Shown here: positions 35,250-44,291 of the stretch, piece by piece | Numbering within the stretch: the first letter of the stretch is position 1 | Layout of the letters: every line of letters begins with the position of its first letter | DNA from: Vreelandella lutescens | GTDB taxonomy: Bacteria > Pseudomonadota > Gammaproteobacteria > Pseudomonadales > Halomonadaceae | Length of the DNA stretch: 64,000 bases | Assembly (NCBI RefSeq): GCF_014640815.1 | Contig: NZ_BMHM01000002.1 | Location: 1-64,000, forward strand | Direction of reading: 5' to 3' | Translations under genes and position numbers: made by a program | Notes under the pieces: model-generated | Databases searched by the model: none | The model's input: only the letters and a program-made list of their open reading frames with translations | What the model was told of the DNA's origin: nothing

Positions 35250-36935
35250 ATGCGTAACAATGGCTATGTATCACAAATCAACTATCCGATTGAGCCAGAT
35301 GATTTTTTAATATCCCGTACGGATATCAATGGCTATATCACTTACGCCAATCCGCGCTTTATCGAGGTGAGCGGCTTTTCCATTGAGGAGTTGATGAACG
35401 AACCTCATAACGTCGTTCGTCATCCCGATATGCCGCCCGAGGTTTACCGTGATATGTGGGCAACGTTGCGCGAAGGGCTTTCCTGGCAAGGCTATGTCAA
35501 AAACCGTCGTAAAAACGGCGACCACTATTGGGTGCATGCCAATGTGGTGCCGGTAGTGGATAGGGGAGAGTTGCAGGGCTATGCCTCGCTACGCTCATAC
35601 GCCGGGGAAGAGAAGGCGCGCTACTTTGATCACCTGTACCGCCAAATGCGTGAGAATAACTGCCCTTACTACTTAAAGCGTGGAAAGTTAAAGCGCAAAG
35701 GGCTGCGCGGCAAGCTGCCATCCTTCCAGTGGGAGGGCGTAAAAGCGCGCGTGATTGGGTCTTCCATTGCGAGTGCTGCGCTGCTTGGCGCAGGGCTTTG
35801 GGTCGCTCAACGCTTTGGCTTAACCGGGTGGTCACTCGGTGTGCTCGCCTTGGTGCTTGTTAGTTCCATTTGGTCGGTAAATGCGCTGTTACTTGGCTCG
35901 CTTAACCGCTCGGTCGCCTCGCTGAAAGATATTGCACTGCAGCTGGCGGCGGGCAACTTAAACACGGTGATACCTTCCACCAATCGTCAATCGTTGCGCC
36001 AAACCTTGGACGCGCTGCAACTCATGCGGCGCTCGTTGCTCTCCACCGCCAGCGATATTCAGCGCAATATGGAAGCCATTGGTCCGGTGGTGAGTCAAAT
36101 CCTGAACAACAACACCAATATGGCTGACCGGCTTGAACAGCAGGCCTCAGCAGTGCAAGAAACTGCCGCCAGTATGGAAGAAATTTCTAGCACCGTGCGT
36201 CAAAGCGCATCAAATGCACAGCTAGCGAGTAAAGCGGCAGACACCAACTTGGCGGAAGTGGGCACCGCAACGCGCTTAACCGATGAATTGGCCCATGCCA
36301 TGGAAGCGCTCACCAAGCAGTCCGAGCGGATGAAGCACATGGTGCAAACCATTGATGCCATTGCGTTCCAGACCAATATTTTAGCCCTTAACGCTTCGGT
36401 GGAAGCTGCACGTGCGGGTGAACACGGGCGTGGATTCGCCGTGGTGGCCCAAGAGGTGCGTAAGCTCTCTAACCAAACTGCCGAAGCGGCAAAAGAAGTC
36501 CAGCGTATGATTGTGGATACCAATCAAAGCGTGCTGGAAAGCGTTGCCCACACCCGCGAAACTCAGGCCGCCACGCAGCGTATTCGCCACGCCAGCCAGC
36601 GTGTGAACGACCTGATGGAAGAGATCAGCCGAGCCGCCAGCGAGCAAAGCGATGGAGTGGCGCAAATTGGCCTCGCCATTGCCGAGATTGATAGCACCAC
36701 TCAAGCCAGTGCGTCGGATATGGAGAGCTACCGCCGCGTGGCTGACACATTAAGCGGCGAAGCCGCTTCATTAACCAACAGCGTGAATGCTTTCAGAACA
36801 TCACAAAGTGGAGCCCAGCCTCTACCAGCGCTACGTCGCCCGCCGTCTTCAGGGCAATCTTTAGGGCTTGAAAAGCCAAGAGCCAAAGCGCTGCCTTCCA
36901 AACACTCTGCTGCGGATGGCTGGGATCAGTTCTAA
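35250..36935 (+). CDS. Aer-like PAS methyl-accepting chemotaxis protein
   Basis: A 561-residue receptor. An N-terminal PAS domain (about 10-115) of the Aer/FAD type carries [20 protein letters not shown] and [21 protein letters not shown]. Two adjacent membrane helices follow (about 167-215), then a HAMP-like segment and the MCP signalling domain. The hairpin tip is at about [32 protein letters not shown]. Such proteins sense redox or oxygen through FAD. The ATG at 35,250 follows AGAGGTGG; the upstream TTG frame adds an unconserved stretch. No pentapeptide CheR tether ends the protein. Confidence 0.87.
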   Translation: MRNNGYVSQINYPIEPDDFLISRTDINGYITYANPRFIEVSGFSIEELMNEPHNVVRHPDMPPEVYRDMWATLREGLSWQGYVKNRRKNGDHYWVHANVVPVVDRGELQGYASLRSYAGEEKARYFDHLYRQMRENNCPYYLKRGKLKRKGLRGKLPSFQWEGVKARVIGSSIASAALLGAGLWVAQRFGLTGWSLGVLALVLVSSIWSVNALLLGSLNRSVASLKDIALQLAAGNLNTVIPSTNRQSLRQTLDALQLMRRSLLSTASDIQRNMEAIGPVVSQILNNNTNMADRLEQQASAVQETAASMEEISSTVRQSASNAQLASKAADTNLAEVGTATRLTDELAHAMEALTKQSERMKHMVQTIDAIAFQTNILALNASVEAARAGEHGRGFAVVAQEVRKLSNQTAEAAKEVQRMIVDTNQSVLESVAHTRETQAATQRIRHASQRVNDLMEEISRAASEQSDGVAQIGLAIAEIDSTTQASASDMESYRRVADTLSGEAASLTNSVNAFRTSQSGAQPLPALRRPPSSGQSLGLEKPRAKALPSKHSAADGWDQF

Positions 36936-36951
36936 CCTTCGCTCAGCATCG

Positions 36952-37004
36952 GCACCCACGGTGATAGTTGAACGCGGTATGTTCAGGTCATCGTGGGTGC
37001 GATT
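36952..37004 (+). terminator. Hairpin after the Aer-like gene
   Basis: GCACCCACGGTGA pairs with TCATCGTGGGTGC (one mismatch) around a 23-base loop and is followed by GATTTTA. It overlaps an early GTG of the next frame, one reason to start cmoM further downstream. Confidence 0.5.
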
Positions 37005-37058
37005 TTAAGGGTGATAACGGGTAAACTAGCGCCCCTTTTTAACGTGATTGCTAGTGGC

Positions 37059-37877
37059 ATGCACCCAACCTACGAATTAACCGACGCTGGCGACCGCTAC
37101 TTTGATGGCCTGGCGGATAAGTTCTCCCGCTCGCTCTACCAAGCACCCCGAGGGGAGCTGCGCCTGGCGATGCTGGATTATCTGCTGCCGCAAATGCTGC
37201 ACTTAAAGGCTCAGGCTGTGCTGGATGTCGGCGGTGGGTTAGGCCAACTGTCCGGTTGGTTAGCGGCACGTGGCCACGCGGTGACAATGGCAGAGCCTTC
37301 CCAAGATATGCTTGCCCATGCCAAGGCTTGGCACGCTGAACAAGTGGCTGCAGGTGGGTGGCAGGCAGAGCAGCTAAGCTACCTTGAAGCCCCTCTTCAG
37401 ACCCTTCAGCATCAAGCCCCCGGCCCCTGGCCTCTGATTACCTGCCACGCGGTATTAGAGTGGCTGGGCAACCCCGAGCAAGCGCTGCACACACTGGCAA
37501 CGCTACTTGCTCCAGGGGGGCAGCTTAGCCTGATGGTGTTTAACCGCGATGCGCTGCGTTTTTCTAACGTGGTGAAAGGCAACTACCAAAAAGCCTTAAG
37601 CGACCAGTTGGAAGGTAAGGGCAAGCGCCAGCGCTTAACCCCGATTTCTCCCGTCACCCATGATGAGATTTGCCAGTGGGTAAGCGATAACGGCTTACGC
37701 ATTGAGAGCGTCGCGGGCATCCGTATTTTTCAGGATTACGTGCGCCAGCCCCCCGAGAAAATGAGTGATCAAGAGGCACTGCTGGCGCTTGAAAAGCAGT
37801 ATTGCCAGCTCGACCCCCATTGGCGACTAGGCCGCTATTTACTTTATACCGTTACCAAACCTGAGGCGAATGTATGA
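37059..37877 (+). CDS. cmoM: tRNA 5-carboxymethoxyuridine methyltransferase CmoM
   Basis: A 272-residue class I SAM methyltransferase: motif I VLDVGGGLGQLSGWLA, then CHAVLEWL and the family stretch FNRDALRFSNVVKGNY, with a tail ending in LGRYLLY. CmoM (SmtA) methylates cmo5U34 to mcmo5U in certain tRNAs. The ATG at 37,059 (MHPTYELTDAGDRYFDGLADKF) matches the start region of known CmoM better than the upstream GTG at 36,993, which lies in a hairpin; no strong ribosome-binding site is visible. It overlaps rsmC by 4 bp. The other cmo5U enzymes, CmoA and CmoB, are encoded near 55 kb. Confidence 0.82.
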   Translation: MHPTYELTDAGDRYFDGLADKFSRSLYQAPRGELRLAMLDYLLPQMLHLKAQAVLDVGGGLGQLSGWLAARGHAVTMAEPSQDMLAHAKAWHAEQVAAGGWQAEQLSYLEAPLQTLQHQAPGPWPLITCHAVLEWLGNPEQALHTLATLLAPGGQLSLMVFNRDALRFSNVVKGNYQKALSDQLEGKGKRQRLTPISPVTHDEICQWVSDNGLRIESVAGIRIFQDYVRQPPEKMSDQEALLALEKQYCQLDPHWRLGRYLLYTVTKPEANV

Positions 37878-38863
37878 GTGCTCAACTGCCTGCGTGCCAG
37901 CTCCTTGAACGTTACTACGGGCAGGCCGCCCAATTATGGCCGGTAGCACCCCCTGAAGATGCGTGGCTGTTAAACCATTCAGCGGCCATGGTGAGTGACA
38001 GTGTGGCACTACGCCAGCAGTGGCAGGCTAGTGATCGCTTGGCTTTGACTCCTTTTGAACCGGTGAATGAACTGCCCACCGACCAAGTGGTGCTGTTTTG
38101 GCCAAAAACGCATCAGCTGGGCATGTGGTGGTTGGCGTGGCTGTGCCATGTGCTGCCCGCTAACACGCCTATCGATATCGTGGGTGAGCACCAGGGGGGC
38201 GTGAAACGCGTTCCTAAAGTGCTCAGTGGGCTGGGCATGGTCTGCGACAAGCTGGATAACGCTCGCCGCTGCTCGTTGTTTGCCACGCGCACGGTGGTGA
38301 TGGAGGCACCCGATAGTGCCTGGGAAACCTTTGATGCACTCGATATACGCTTAGTCAGCCATCCCGGGGTGTTCGGCCATGGCAAGGTGGATGAAGGAAC
38401 GCAACTGCTGTTGCAAGCTCTGGAAACTGCACTGCCTAAAAAGCCCTTGAAGGTGCTGGATATGGGCTGTGGCGACGGCATTATCAGTGCCTGGCTTGCC
38501 AAGCGCGGCCATGCAGTCACGGCTGTGGATGTCAGCGCTTTCGCTGCCGAGGCCTGCCGTCGCACGCTGCTTGCCAATGAGCTAGAGGGCACGGTGCTGG
38601 AAAGTGACGTGTACTCAGCGCTTGAGGGTGAACAGTTTGATGTGATTGTCAGTAACCCGCCGTTTCATCAAGAGCGCGATGTGAGCTATGGCCCTAGCAC
38701 GCGGTTGATCAATCAAGCTTCTGAGCATTTGAACCCCAAAGGGCAGCTGATCTTGGTGGCCAATGTGTTCTTACCCTACCCAGAGAAGTTGCAGCGTGCC
38801 TTTGGTGAATTTAACAGCCTCGCTGACAATCGCCGCTTCCGCGTCTTTCGCGCGTTAAAGTAA
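37874..38863 (+). CDS. rsmC: 16S rRNA m2G1207 methyltransferase RsmC
   Basis: A 329-residue protein with the RsmC duplicated-domain architecture. A degenerate N-terminal methyltransferase-like half (about 1-165) precedes an active C-terminal half with the SAM motif VLDMGCGDGIISAWLA and the catalytic NPPFH in VIVSNPPFHQE. The stretch SHPGVFGHGKVDEGTQLLL is typical. RsmC methylates G1207 of 16S rRNA in the 30S subunit. Its ATG overlaps the cmoM stop, giving a two-gene RNA-modification operon. Confidence 0.88.
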   Translation: MSAQLPACQLLERYYGQAAQLWPVAPPEDAWLLNHSAAMVSDSVALRQQWQASDRLALTPFEPVNELPTDQVVLFWPKTHQLGMWWLAWLCHVLPANTPIDIVGEHQGGVKRVPKVLSGLGMVCDKLDNARRCSLFATRTVVMEAPDSAWETFDALDIRLVSHPGVFGHGKVDEGTQLLLQALETALPKKPLKVLDMGCGDGIISAWLAKRGHAVTAVDVSAFAAEACRRTLLANELEGTVLESDVYSALEGEQFDVIVSNPPFHQERDVSYGPSTRLINQASEHLNPKGQLILVANVFLPYPEKLQRAFGEFNSLADNRRFRVFRALK

Positions 38864-38979
38864 TCACCCAAGGTGATGTTTGCGTCTATGCTTCGCCTGA
38901 GGGTGATGTGAACCCAACGATATAAGCGAGATAATGACAGTCGCGCTGTGTGGCGGCTGGATTCAGCGAGGCATGGACG

Positions 38980-39711
38980 ATGACAAGCAATAGTCGCAGT
39001 ACGGCGGTGTTAGGTGGGGCACTGCTACTGGGTGGGCTGTTAGCACTGGGGTTGGCGTGGAGTGGAAGCTATGTCAAAAGCGCGGCAGAAGTGTGGCAGC
39101 AATCTTCACGCAGCGTAACGGTGCGCGGATTAGCTGAGCGCCAAGTTGACGCGGATATGGTGCTGTGGCCGCTGAATTATACGGTCAATGCGAATACGCT
39201 CACGGATCTTGAAGGGCAGCTATCCCAGCACGAGCAGCTTATTCGCGATTTTTTGGAAGCGCGTGGTTTTGATGCTGCACAGGTCAGCGTCACGCCGCCT
39301 CGAATTACCGACCAGTTCAGTCAAACCTACGGGGGAGAGCGGCCCGATGAGCGCTATCGTGCCGAGGCCACGCTGCTGCTACGCACGGATAACGTAAATG
39401 GTGTGATTGCGGCCGTGCCAGAGGCCACGGCATTAGTGCGCCAAGGTGTGCTGCTGTCGCCCAGCTACGAGTACCGCACCGAATTTCTGTTTACTGGCCT
39501 GGATGCCATCAAGCCGGAAATGATTGCTGCAGCCACGGCCGATGCCCGTAACGCCGCGCAGCAGTTTGCAGAGGACTCGGGCAGCGGCGTTGGGGGCATT
39601 CGGCAGGCCACCCAGGGCTACTTTTCCATTGAAGATCTGGATAGCTACACGCCGCATATTAAGCGTATTCGTGTTGTTACCACGATTGACTACGCGTTAG
39701 AGGAAGAATAA
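38980..39711 (+). CDS. SIMPL-domain (DUF541) protein
   Basis: A 243-residue protein with an N-terminal signal/membrane helix (about 8-30) followed by a SIMPL domain. The domain shows SRSVTVRGLAERQVDADMVLWPLNY, QVSVTPPRITDQF and a C-terminal IKRIRVVTTIDYAL. SIMPL proteins are periplasmic or membrane-attached; some are linked to oxidative stress, but no activity is established. The ATG at 38,980 is preferred to an upstream in-frame start at 38,950 because it puts the hydrophobic helix near the N-terminus. It is single, between rsmC and the oppositely oriented greB. Confidence 0.75.
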   Translation: MTSNSRSTAVLGGALLLGGLLALGLAWSGSYVKSAAEVWQQSSRSVTVRGLAERQVDADMVLWPLNYTVNANTLTDLEGQLSQHEQLIRDFLEARGFDAAQVSVTPPRITDQFSQTYGGERPDERYRAEATLLLRTDNVNGVIAAVPEATALVRQGVLLSPSYEYRTEFLFTGLDAIKPEMIAAATADARNAAQQFAEDSGSGVGGIRQATQGYFSIEDLDSYTPHIKRIRVVTTIDYALEEE

Positions 39712-39764
39712 GCCGATGAGGCAGGGTCAGCATGAGAGCTCCTCAAAGCGAGGCGGCTGATCCG

Positions 39765-40307
39765 TTAATGCGCAGCGGATTTGCCATAGTGAATCGCCGT
39801 CACGGTGTAAAACGTATCGCCATTGGGTGTGAGTACCGTGACGTCGTCACCGACTTCCTTGCCTAGAAGCGCCTTTGCCATGGGGGCATCAATGCTAATC
39901 CAGCGCTTTTGGGTATCGAGCTCATCATGGCCCACGATGCGAATATTCAGCGCTTCTCCCTCTTCATCTTCCAAGCTTACGTGTGCGCCAAAAAAGATTT
40001 TATCGGTATTGGCGGGCAGGCGATCCACCACCTGTAGCTCATCCAGGCGCTTGGTTAAGTAGCGGATGCGCGCAATCACCCGGTTTAGCTCTTTCTTGTT
40101 GTAGGTGTAATCCGCGTTTTCGCTGCGGTCGCCAAGGGCGGCGGCTTCGCCCACTTTCGCGGAAAGCTCCGGGCGTTTTATCCGCGAAAGATGATCCAAA
40201 ATGCCGCGCAGACGGGCGGCACCTTCTGCAGTAATCAAATTACTTTTAGGTGCTTGGCGAGGATCTTTGGCCGGATCCCGCCAGCGGGTCATGTTGCGAC
40301 CTTTCAT
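39765..40307 (-). CDS. greB: Transcription elongation factor GreB
   Basis: A 180-residue GreA/GreB-family factor. It has an N-terminal coiled coil (about 25-95) bearing the acidic tip GDRSENADYTYNKKELNRV and a C-terminal FKBP-like domain with KRWISIDAPMAKALLGKEVGD. The opening MTRWRDP matches GreB, not GreA. GreB stimulates transcript cleavage by backtracked RNA polymerase. Two starts are possible, 40,307 (after AGGAGA) and 40,292 (after AAAGG); the shorter form agrees with family N-termini. Confidence 0.88.
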   Translation of the reverse strand: MKGRNMTRWRDPAKDPRQAPKSNLITAEGAARLRGILDHLSRIKRPELSAKVGEAAALGDRSENADYTYNKKELNRVIARIRYLTKRLDELQVVDRLPANTDKIFFGAHVSLEDEEGEALNIRIVGHDELDTQKRWISIDAPMAKALLGKEVGDDVTVLTPNGDTFYTVTAIHYGKSAAH

Positions 40308-40492
40308 GGGCGAATGCTCTCCTAAAGGGCTCTCCTGGAAGGCATTAAGCTTACGCTACAGGAGCAATTGATAACAAAGGTGCGATTCTCTGGCGAATCA
40401 TTCAAACGTTCGTTACATTGTCTAAGTAAGCCGATGTTTGGCTTGATCAGACTTACAACGAAAGCCGTGACAACAACAAACCTGGAGTGACT

Positions 40493-41137
40493 ATGCGCGC
40501 TATTCCATTTTCTCGCTTACTTATCGCCGCAGCCCTTGGCAGTACGCTGGCGCTGGCCCCCCTCAATGCCTCGGCATTTGAAGGAGAGGTCTTCTCGCTG
40601 AAGAACCGTTGGGAACATACGGTCACTGAGATGCCTGCCAACCAGCGTGAAGAGACACTTAAGGCACTCGCCAGTGAAGCTGAGCAGCTGGCGCGTCAGC
40701 ATCCTAATGAGGCCGAGGTACTGATTTGGCAAGGTATTGTGCTGGCCTCTTATGCTCGTGAGCGTGGCGGTTTAGGTGCTTTAGGCACTGCTGGTGATGC
40801 CCGCGACGTGTTAGAGCGTGCCATTGAAATAGACCCTGCTGGTGGCAACGGCTCTGCTTATGTCACTTTAGGCGCGCTCTATGACCGTGCCCCAGGCCGC
40901 CCGCTGGGGTTTGGTAACAGCGATACCGCCGAACGTATGTTCCAGCGGGCGCTGGAGCTTCGCCCCGATGGCATTGATGTGAACTACTACTACGCGGCGT
41001 TCCTAAAAGAGGAAGGCAATACTCAAGCGGCTCGCGAGCATGCTCAGCGCGCGGTGAATGGAACGGCACGTGACAATCGCCAGATGTCAGATGAGGCGCT
41101 GCGCCGCGACGCACAAGCGCTGTTAGGTCAGCTCTAA
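40493..41137 (+). CDS. Exported TPR-repeat protein
   Basis: A 214-residue protein with a signal peptide (about 1-25, ending ASA-FE) and a helical-repeat body. Two TPR-like units can be seen (about 65-130 and 140-195), including AEVLIWQGIVLASYARERG, DVLERAIEIDPAGGNGSAYVTLGALYDRAPG and ERMFQRALELRPDGIDVNYYYA. CTGGAGTGACT precedes the ATG at 40,493. Such periplasmic TPR proteins act as scaffolds; no partner is evident. It stands alone between greB and nudF. Confidence 0.72.
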   Translation: MRAIPFSRLLIAAALGSTLALAPLNASAFEGEVFSLKNRWEHTVTEMPANQREETLKALASEAEQLARQHPNEAEVLIWQGIVLASYARERGGLGALGTAGDARDVLERAIEIDPAGGNGSAYVTLGALYDRAPGRPLGFGNSDTAERMFQRALELRPDGIDVNYYYAAFLKEEGNTQAAREHAQRAVNGTARDNRQMSDEALRRDAQALLGQL

Positions 41138-41246
41138 ATAGCGCGTTGATTGACCCGCAAAGTTGAATCCCGCGGTTAATCACCGCATTGGCATTCCCGG
41201 TGGCCAGCATTGATAATAGTACGATTGTTATCATCGGGAGTGCCTT

Positions 41247-41897
41247 ATGGGCCCTACGCTTGGTCGTGATGATGTTGAACTCATCCAACGCGACACCCTC
41301 TATCAAGGCTTCTTTCGGCTAGAAGCACTGGAGCTGCGCCACCGGCTGTTTGAAGGTGGCTGGAGCGCCACCATGCGCCGAGAAGTGCATAATCGCTTTG
41401 ATGCGGTGGGCGTGCTGCTTTACGACCCTAGCCGTGATGCGCTGGTGCTAATTGAGCAATTTCGTGCCGGCGCCATTGACGACCCCACATCCCCTTGGAA
41501 ATTAGAGTTCGTGGCAGGCCTCGCCGATAAAGACGAGTCGCTGGAAGACGTTGCCCGTCGAGAAGCCATGGAAGAGGCGGGTTGCCAAGTAGGGCAATTA
41601 ACCAAGCTGCATACCTACTACCCAAGCCCCGGTGCCTGCAACGAACGTGTGACGCTCTTTTGCGGGTTAGTGGATACTCATGGCTTAGGCGGTGTGTATG
41701 GGGTAGAGGATGAGCACGAAGATATTCGCGTGCATATTGTAACGTTCACCACCGCTTGGGAACTCCTAGAGCAGGGAAGACTCGACAACGCCATGTCTTT
41801 GATTGGACTGCATTGGCTGGCAGGGCAGCGGGCATCGCTGCGCGCCGCCTCTCAACGCGCCGCCCTTTCAAATACTGACGCCAAGCGAACCCAGTAA
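41247..41897 (+). CDS. nudF: ADP-ribose pyrophosphatase NudF
   Basis: A 216-residue Nudix hydrolase. The Nudix box runs through GLADKDESLEDVARREAMEE, starting near residue 91, followed by the NudF-type YYPSPGACNERVTLF. It hydrolyses ADP-ribose to AMP and ribose 5-phosphate. GGGAG sits seven bases before the ATG at 41,247. It heads the nudF-yqiB-cpdA cluster conserved in gammaproteobacteria. In E. coli that cluster lies beside parE; here parE is 15 kb further on. Confidence 0.9.
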   Translation: MGPTLGRDDVELIQRDTLYQGFFRLEALELRHRLFEGGWSATMRREVHNRFDAVGVLLYDPSRDALVLIEQFRAGAIDDPTSPWKLEFVAGLADKDESLEDVARREAMEEAGCQVGQLTKLHTYYPSPGACNERVTLFCGLVDTHGLGGVYGVEDEHEDIRVHIVTFTTAWELLEQGRLDNAMSLIGLHWLAGQRASLRAASQRAALSNTDAKRTQ

Positions 41898-41906
41898 GGA
41901 GTCATC

Positions 41907-42353
41907 ATGGCAAGAGCCGCCTATGTCACCGATTTAAAAACCCTGCAGGGCGAATGCAGCGCAAATTATGTGCGCCTGCTGCGCTTAGTAGGGGATATGG
42001 AGAGCGGTCAGCGCCGTGATATCGCACTGCGCAGCGATCACCAGCACTTTGGTGACCTGCATTTAGCGATTCTGCAGGAAGCACCCTATACCACCCTGGT
42101 AGAAGTCACCCAGAGCGGGCCACTGGATGCCGTTATCGAGGGGCCGCGTATGCGCGTGCATCTCTACCACGATGTGCGCATGGCAGAAGTCATCGATTTT
42201 CAGCGGGAGCGCCATTTTAGCGGCCGCTACCGCTACCCTAATGCGCGCATGCATCAGCCTGATGAAAAGCTGCAGCTCAACTGCTTTTTGGGGGAGTGGC
42301 TTGCCCATGGGCTAGCGCACGGCCATGCCGTTGATATGCCGGAATTACGTTAA
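41907..42353 (+). CDS. yqiB: DUF1249 protein YqiB
   Basis: A 148-residue protein of the DUF1249/YqiB family, recognised by YVTDLKTLQGECSANYVRLLRL, EVTQSGPL, MRVHLYHDVRMAEVIDFQ and PNARMHQPDEKLQLNCFLGEWL. It has no signal peptide and no assigned activity. AAGGAG precedes the ATG. It lies 9 bp after nudF and before cpdA in the order usual for the family. Confidence 0.88.
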   Translation: MARAAYVTDLKTLQGECSANYVRLLRLVGDMESGQRRDIALRSDHQHFGDLHLAILQEAPYTTLVEVTQSGPLDAVIEGPRMRVHLYHDVRMAEVIDFQRERHFSGRYRYPNARMHQPDEKLQLNCFLGEWLAHGLAHGHAVDMPELR

Positions 42354-42407
42354 ACACCGCTGTTAATAACGCACAGACAATCATGCCAGGTCTAGGGAGC
42401 TAGGTGG

Positions 42408-43142
42408 ATGCGGCTTATTCAAATTACCGATTCACACTTACATGCTGACAAGCGGGCGCACTCCCGTGCAGGGATTCCCTGGCAGCAGTTTCAGCGCGTG
42501 CTGGAAGCGGTGGCGGCGGAGCGGCCCGATATCGTCGTCTTTACAGGGGATATCAGTCAGGATGAAACCGCTGCCTCCTACGCCCATGCTGGAGACGCGC
42601 TCTCAACGCTGCCATGCCCGTGGTTTTGGATTCCTGGCAACCATGACCAGCCAGAGCTGATGGCCGCCGAACATCCGCTGCTAAACGAAGTGGATTTGGA
42701 GCAGTGGCGTTTGCTACTGCTCAATACCCAGGTAGCGGGCAAGCCACACGGCGAGCTGGGGAGCGATGCTTTGAGTGCGCTGGCAGAACAGCTGGAGCAA
42801 GACGACCGACCCACCCTGATTGCCATGCACCACCCGCCGGTAGACGTAGGTGCCGCCTGGATGGATGCGATTGGCTTGCAAGACCGCGACGCCTTTTGGC
42901 AGCTACTCAGCGCTTACCCCCAAGTAAAAATCATTCTGTTTGGCCATGCCCACCAAGCCTATGCCCAGCATCATCAGGCAGCGGGCACCGATATTGGCGT
43001 TTACGGTTGCCCTGCCATGGCGGATCAGTTTTTGCCAGGTGCTGACGCCTTTGCCATTGATGAAGCGTCGCGCCCTGGCTATCGCGTGGTCGATTTCAGC
43101 GGCCACGAGTGGCAGACCTGGATTGAGCGAGTGATCGTCTAA
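42408..43142 (+). CDS. cpdA: 3',5'-cyclic-AMP phosphodiesterase CpdA
   Basis: A 244-residue class III metallophosphodiesterase. Metal-binding motifs appear in order: TDSHLHAD, VFTGDISQDE, PGNHDQPEL, MHHPPVDVG and FGHAHQAY. CpdA degrades cAMP and so tunes CRP-dependent transcription. It is the third gene of the nudF-yqiB-cpdA cluster, with AGGGAGCTAGG upstream of the ATG. Length is close to that of characterised CpdA. Confidence 0.88.
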   Translation: MRLIQITDSHLHADKRAHSRAGIPWQQFQRVLEAVAAERPDIVVFTGDISQDETAASYAHAGDALSTLPCPWFWIPGNHDQPELMAAEHPLLNEVDLEQWRLLLLNTQVAGKPHGELGSDALSALAEQLEQDDRPTLIAMHHPPVDVGAAWMDAIGLQDRDAFWQLLSAYPQVKIILFGHAHQAYAQHHQAAGTDIGVYGCPAMADQFLPGADAFAIDEASRPGYRVVDFSGHEWQTWIERVIV

Positions 43143-43331
43143 TCGCTTTTTAGGCGCTATCGATCTAAAAAGATAGTTATTAATTCTTTTGGGTTATTAT
43201 TGACCTAGCGTTACCCTACCCACAAATGCCCGCTTTGCGGTTTATCCGCTGGGCGGCAGTTCATGTTTGCAAAGGCTTTATTGAAAAGCCGCTTCGATAA
43301 AAGCAAGCACCGTTTTGTGAGGGAGTAGGTA

Positions 43332-44291
43332 ATGAACCAGTTTTCTGCGCCGTCGGCAGCGACGCAACAGGTGCCCACCGCACCTGACGCCGCCCGACTG
43401 ACCCACCTGAAGCAGCTCGAAGCTGAATCGATCCACATCATTCGGGAAGTGGCGGCAGAGTTTCGCAACCCGGTGATGATGTACTCCATCGGTAAAGACT
43501 CCTCGGTGATGCTGCACCTGGCGCGAAAAGCGTTTTATCCCGGTACGCCGCCGTTCCCGCTGATGCACGTGGACACCACCTGGAAATTCCGCGAAATGAT
43601 CGCTTTCCGCAACCGTATGGCGGAAGAGGCGGGCATGGAGCTGATTGTGCACACCAATGAAGAGGGGCGGGCAGCCAACATCAACCCCTTTGATCACGGT
43701 AGCGCGAAGTACACCGATATCATGAAAACCCAGGCGCTCAAGCAGGCGCTGGATAAGTACGGCTTTGACGCTGCCTTTGGCGGTGCGCGCCGTGATGAAG
43801 AAGCCTCTCGTGCCAAAGAGCGCGTCTACTCCTTCCGCGATAAGTACCACCGCTGGGACCCTAAAAATCAGCGTCCTGAGCTGTGGAACGTGTATAACGC
43901 CAAGGTCAATAAAGGCGAATCGATTCGCGTGTTCCCGCTTTCCAACTGGACCGAGCTGGATATCTGGCAATACATCTACCTTGAGTCGATTCCGATTGTA
44001 CCGCTGTACTACTCCGCCAAGCGCCCGGTGGTTGAGCGCGACGGCATGCAGATTATGGTGGATGACGACCGCCTGCCGCTGGCTCCAGGCGAGGTGCCGG
44101 AGGAGAAGTGGGTGCGTTTTAGAACTTTGGGCTGCTATCCGCTCACAGGCGCGGTGGAGTCCACGGCTGCCACGCTGCCGGACATCATCCAAGAGATGCT
44201 GCTGACCAAAACCAGCGAACGCAGCGGCCGTGCCATCGACCACGATCAGGCCGGTTCCATGGAGAAGAAAAAGCGTGAGGGGTATTTCTAA
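43332..44291 (+). CDS. cysD: Sulfate adenylyltransferase small subunit CysD
   Basis: A 319-residue PP-loop ATP sulfurylase subunit. The PP-loop is [15 protein letters not shown] near residue 54, followed by [28 protein letters not shown] and the C-terminal [21 protein letters not shown] region. With CysN it makes adenosine 5'-phosphosulfate, the first step of sulfate assimilation. The stop and the cysN start share one base (TAATG). The 190 bp upstream is AT-rich and probably holds the promoter. Confidence 0.93.
   Translation: MNQFSAPSAATQQVPTAPDAARLTHLKQLEAESIHIIREVAAEFRNPVMMYSIGKDSSVMLHLARKAFYPGTPPFPLMHVDTTWKFREMIAFRNRMAEEAGMELIVHTNEEGRAANINPFDHGSAKYTDIMKTQALKQALDKYGFDAAFGGARRDEEASRAKERVYSFRDKYHRWDPKNQRPELWNVYNAKVNKGESIRVFPLSNWTELDIWQYIYLESIPIVPLYYSAKRPVVERDGMQIMVDDDRLPLAPGEVPEEKWVRFRTLGCYPLTGAVESTAATLPDIIQEMLLTKTSERSGRAIDHDQAGSMEKKKREGYF

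Noticed and set aside
36993..37058. Upstream GTG extension of cmoM
   Set aside because: It falls in the hairpin after the Aer-like gene and adds sequence absent from known CmoM proteins.
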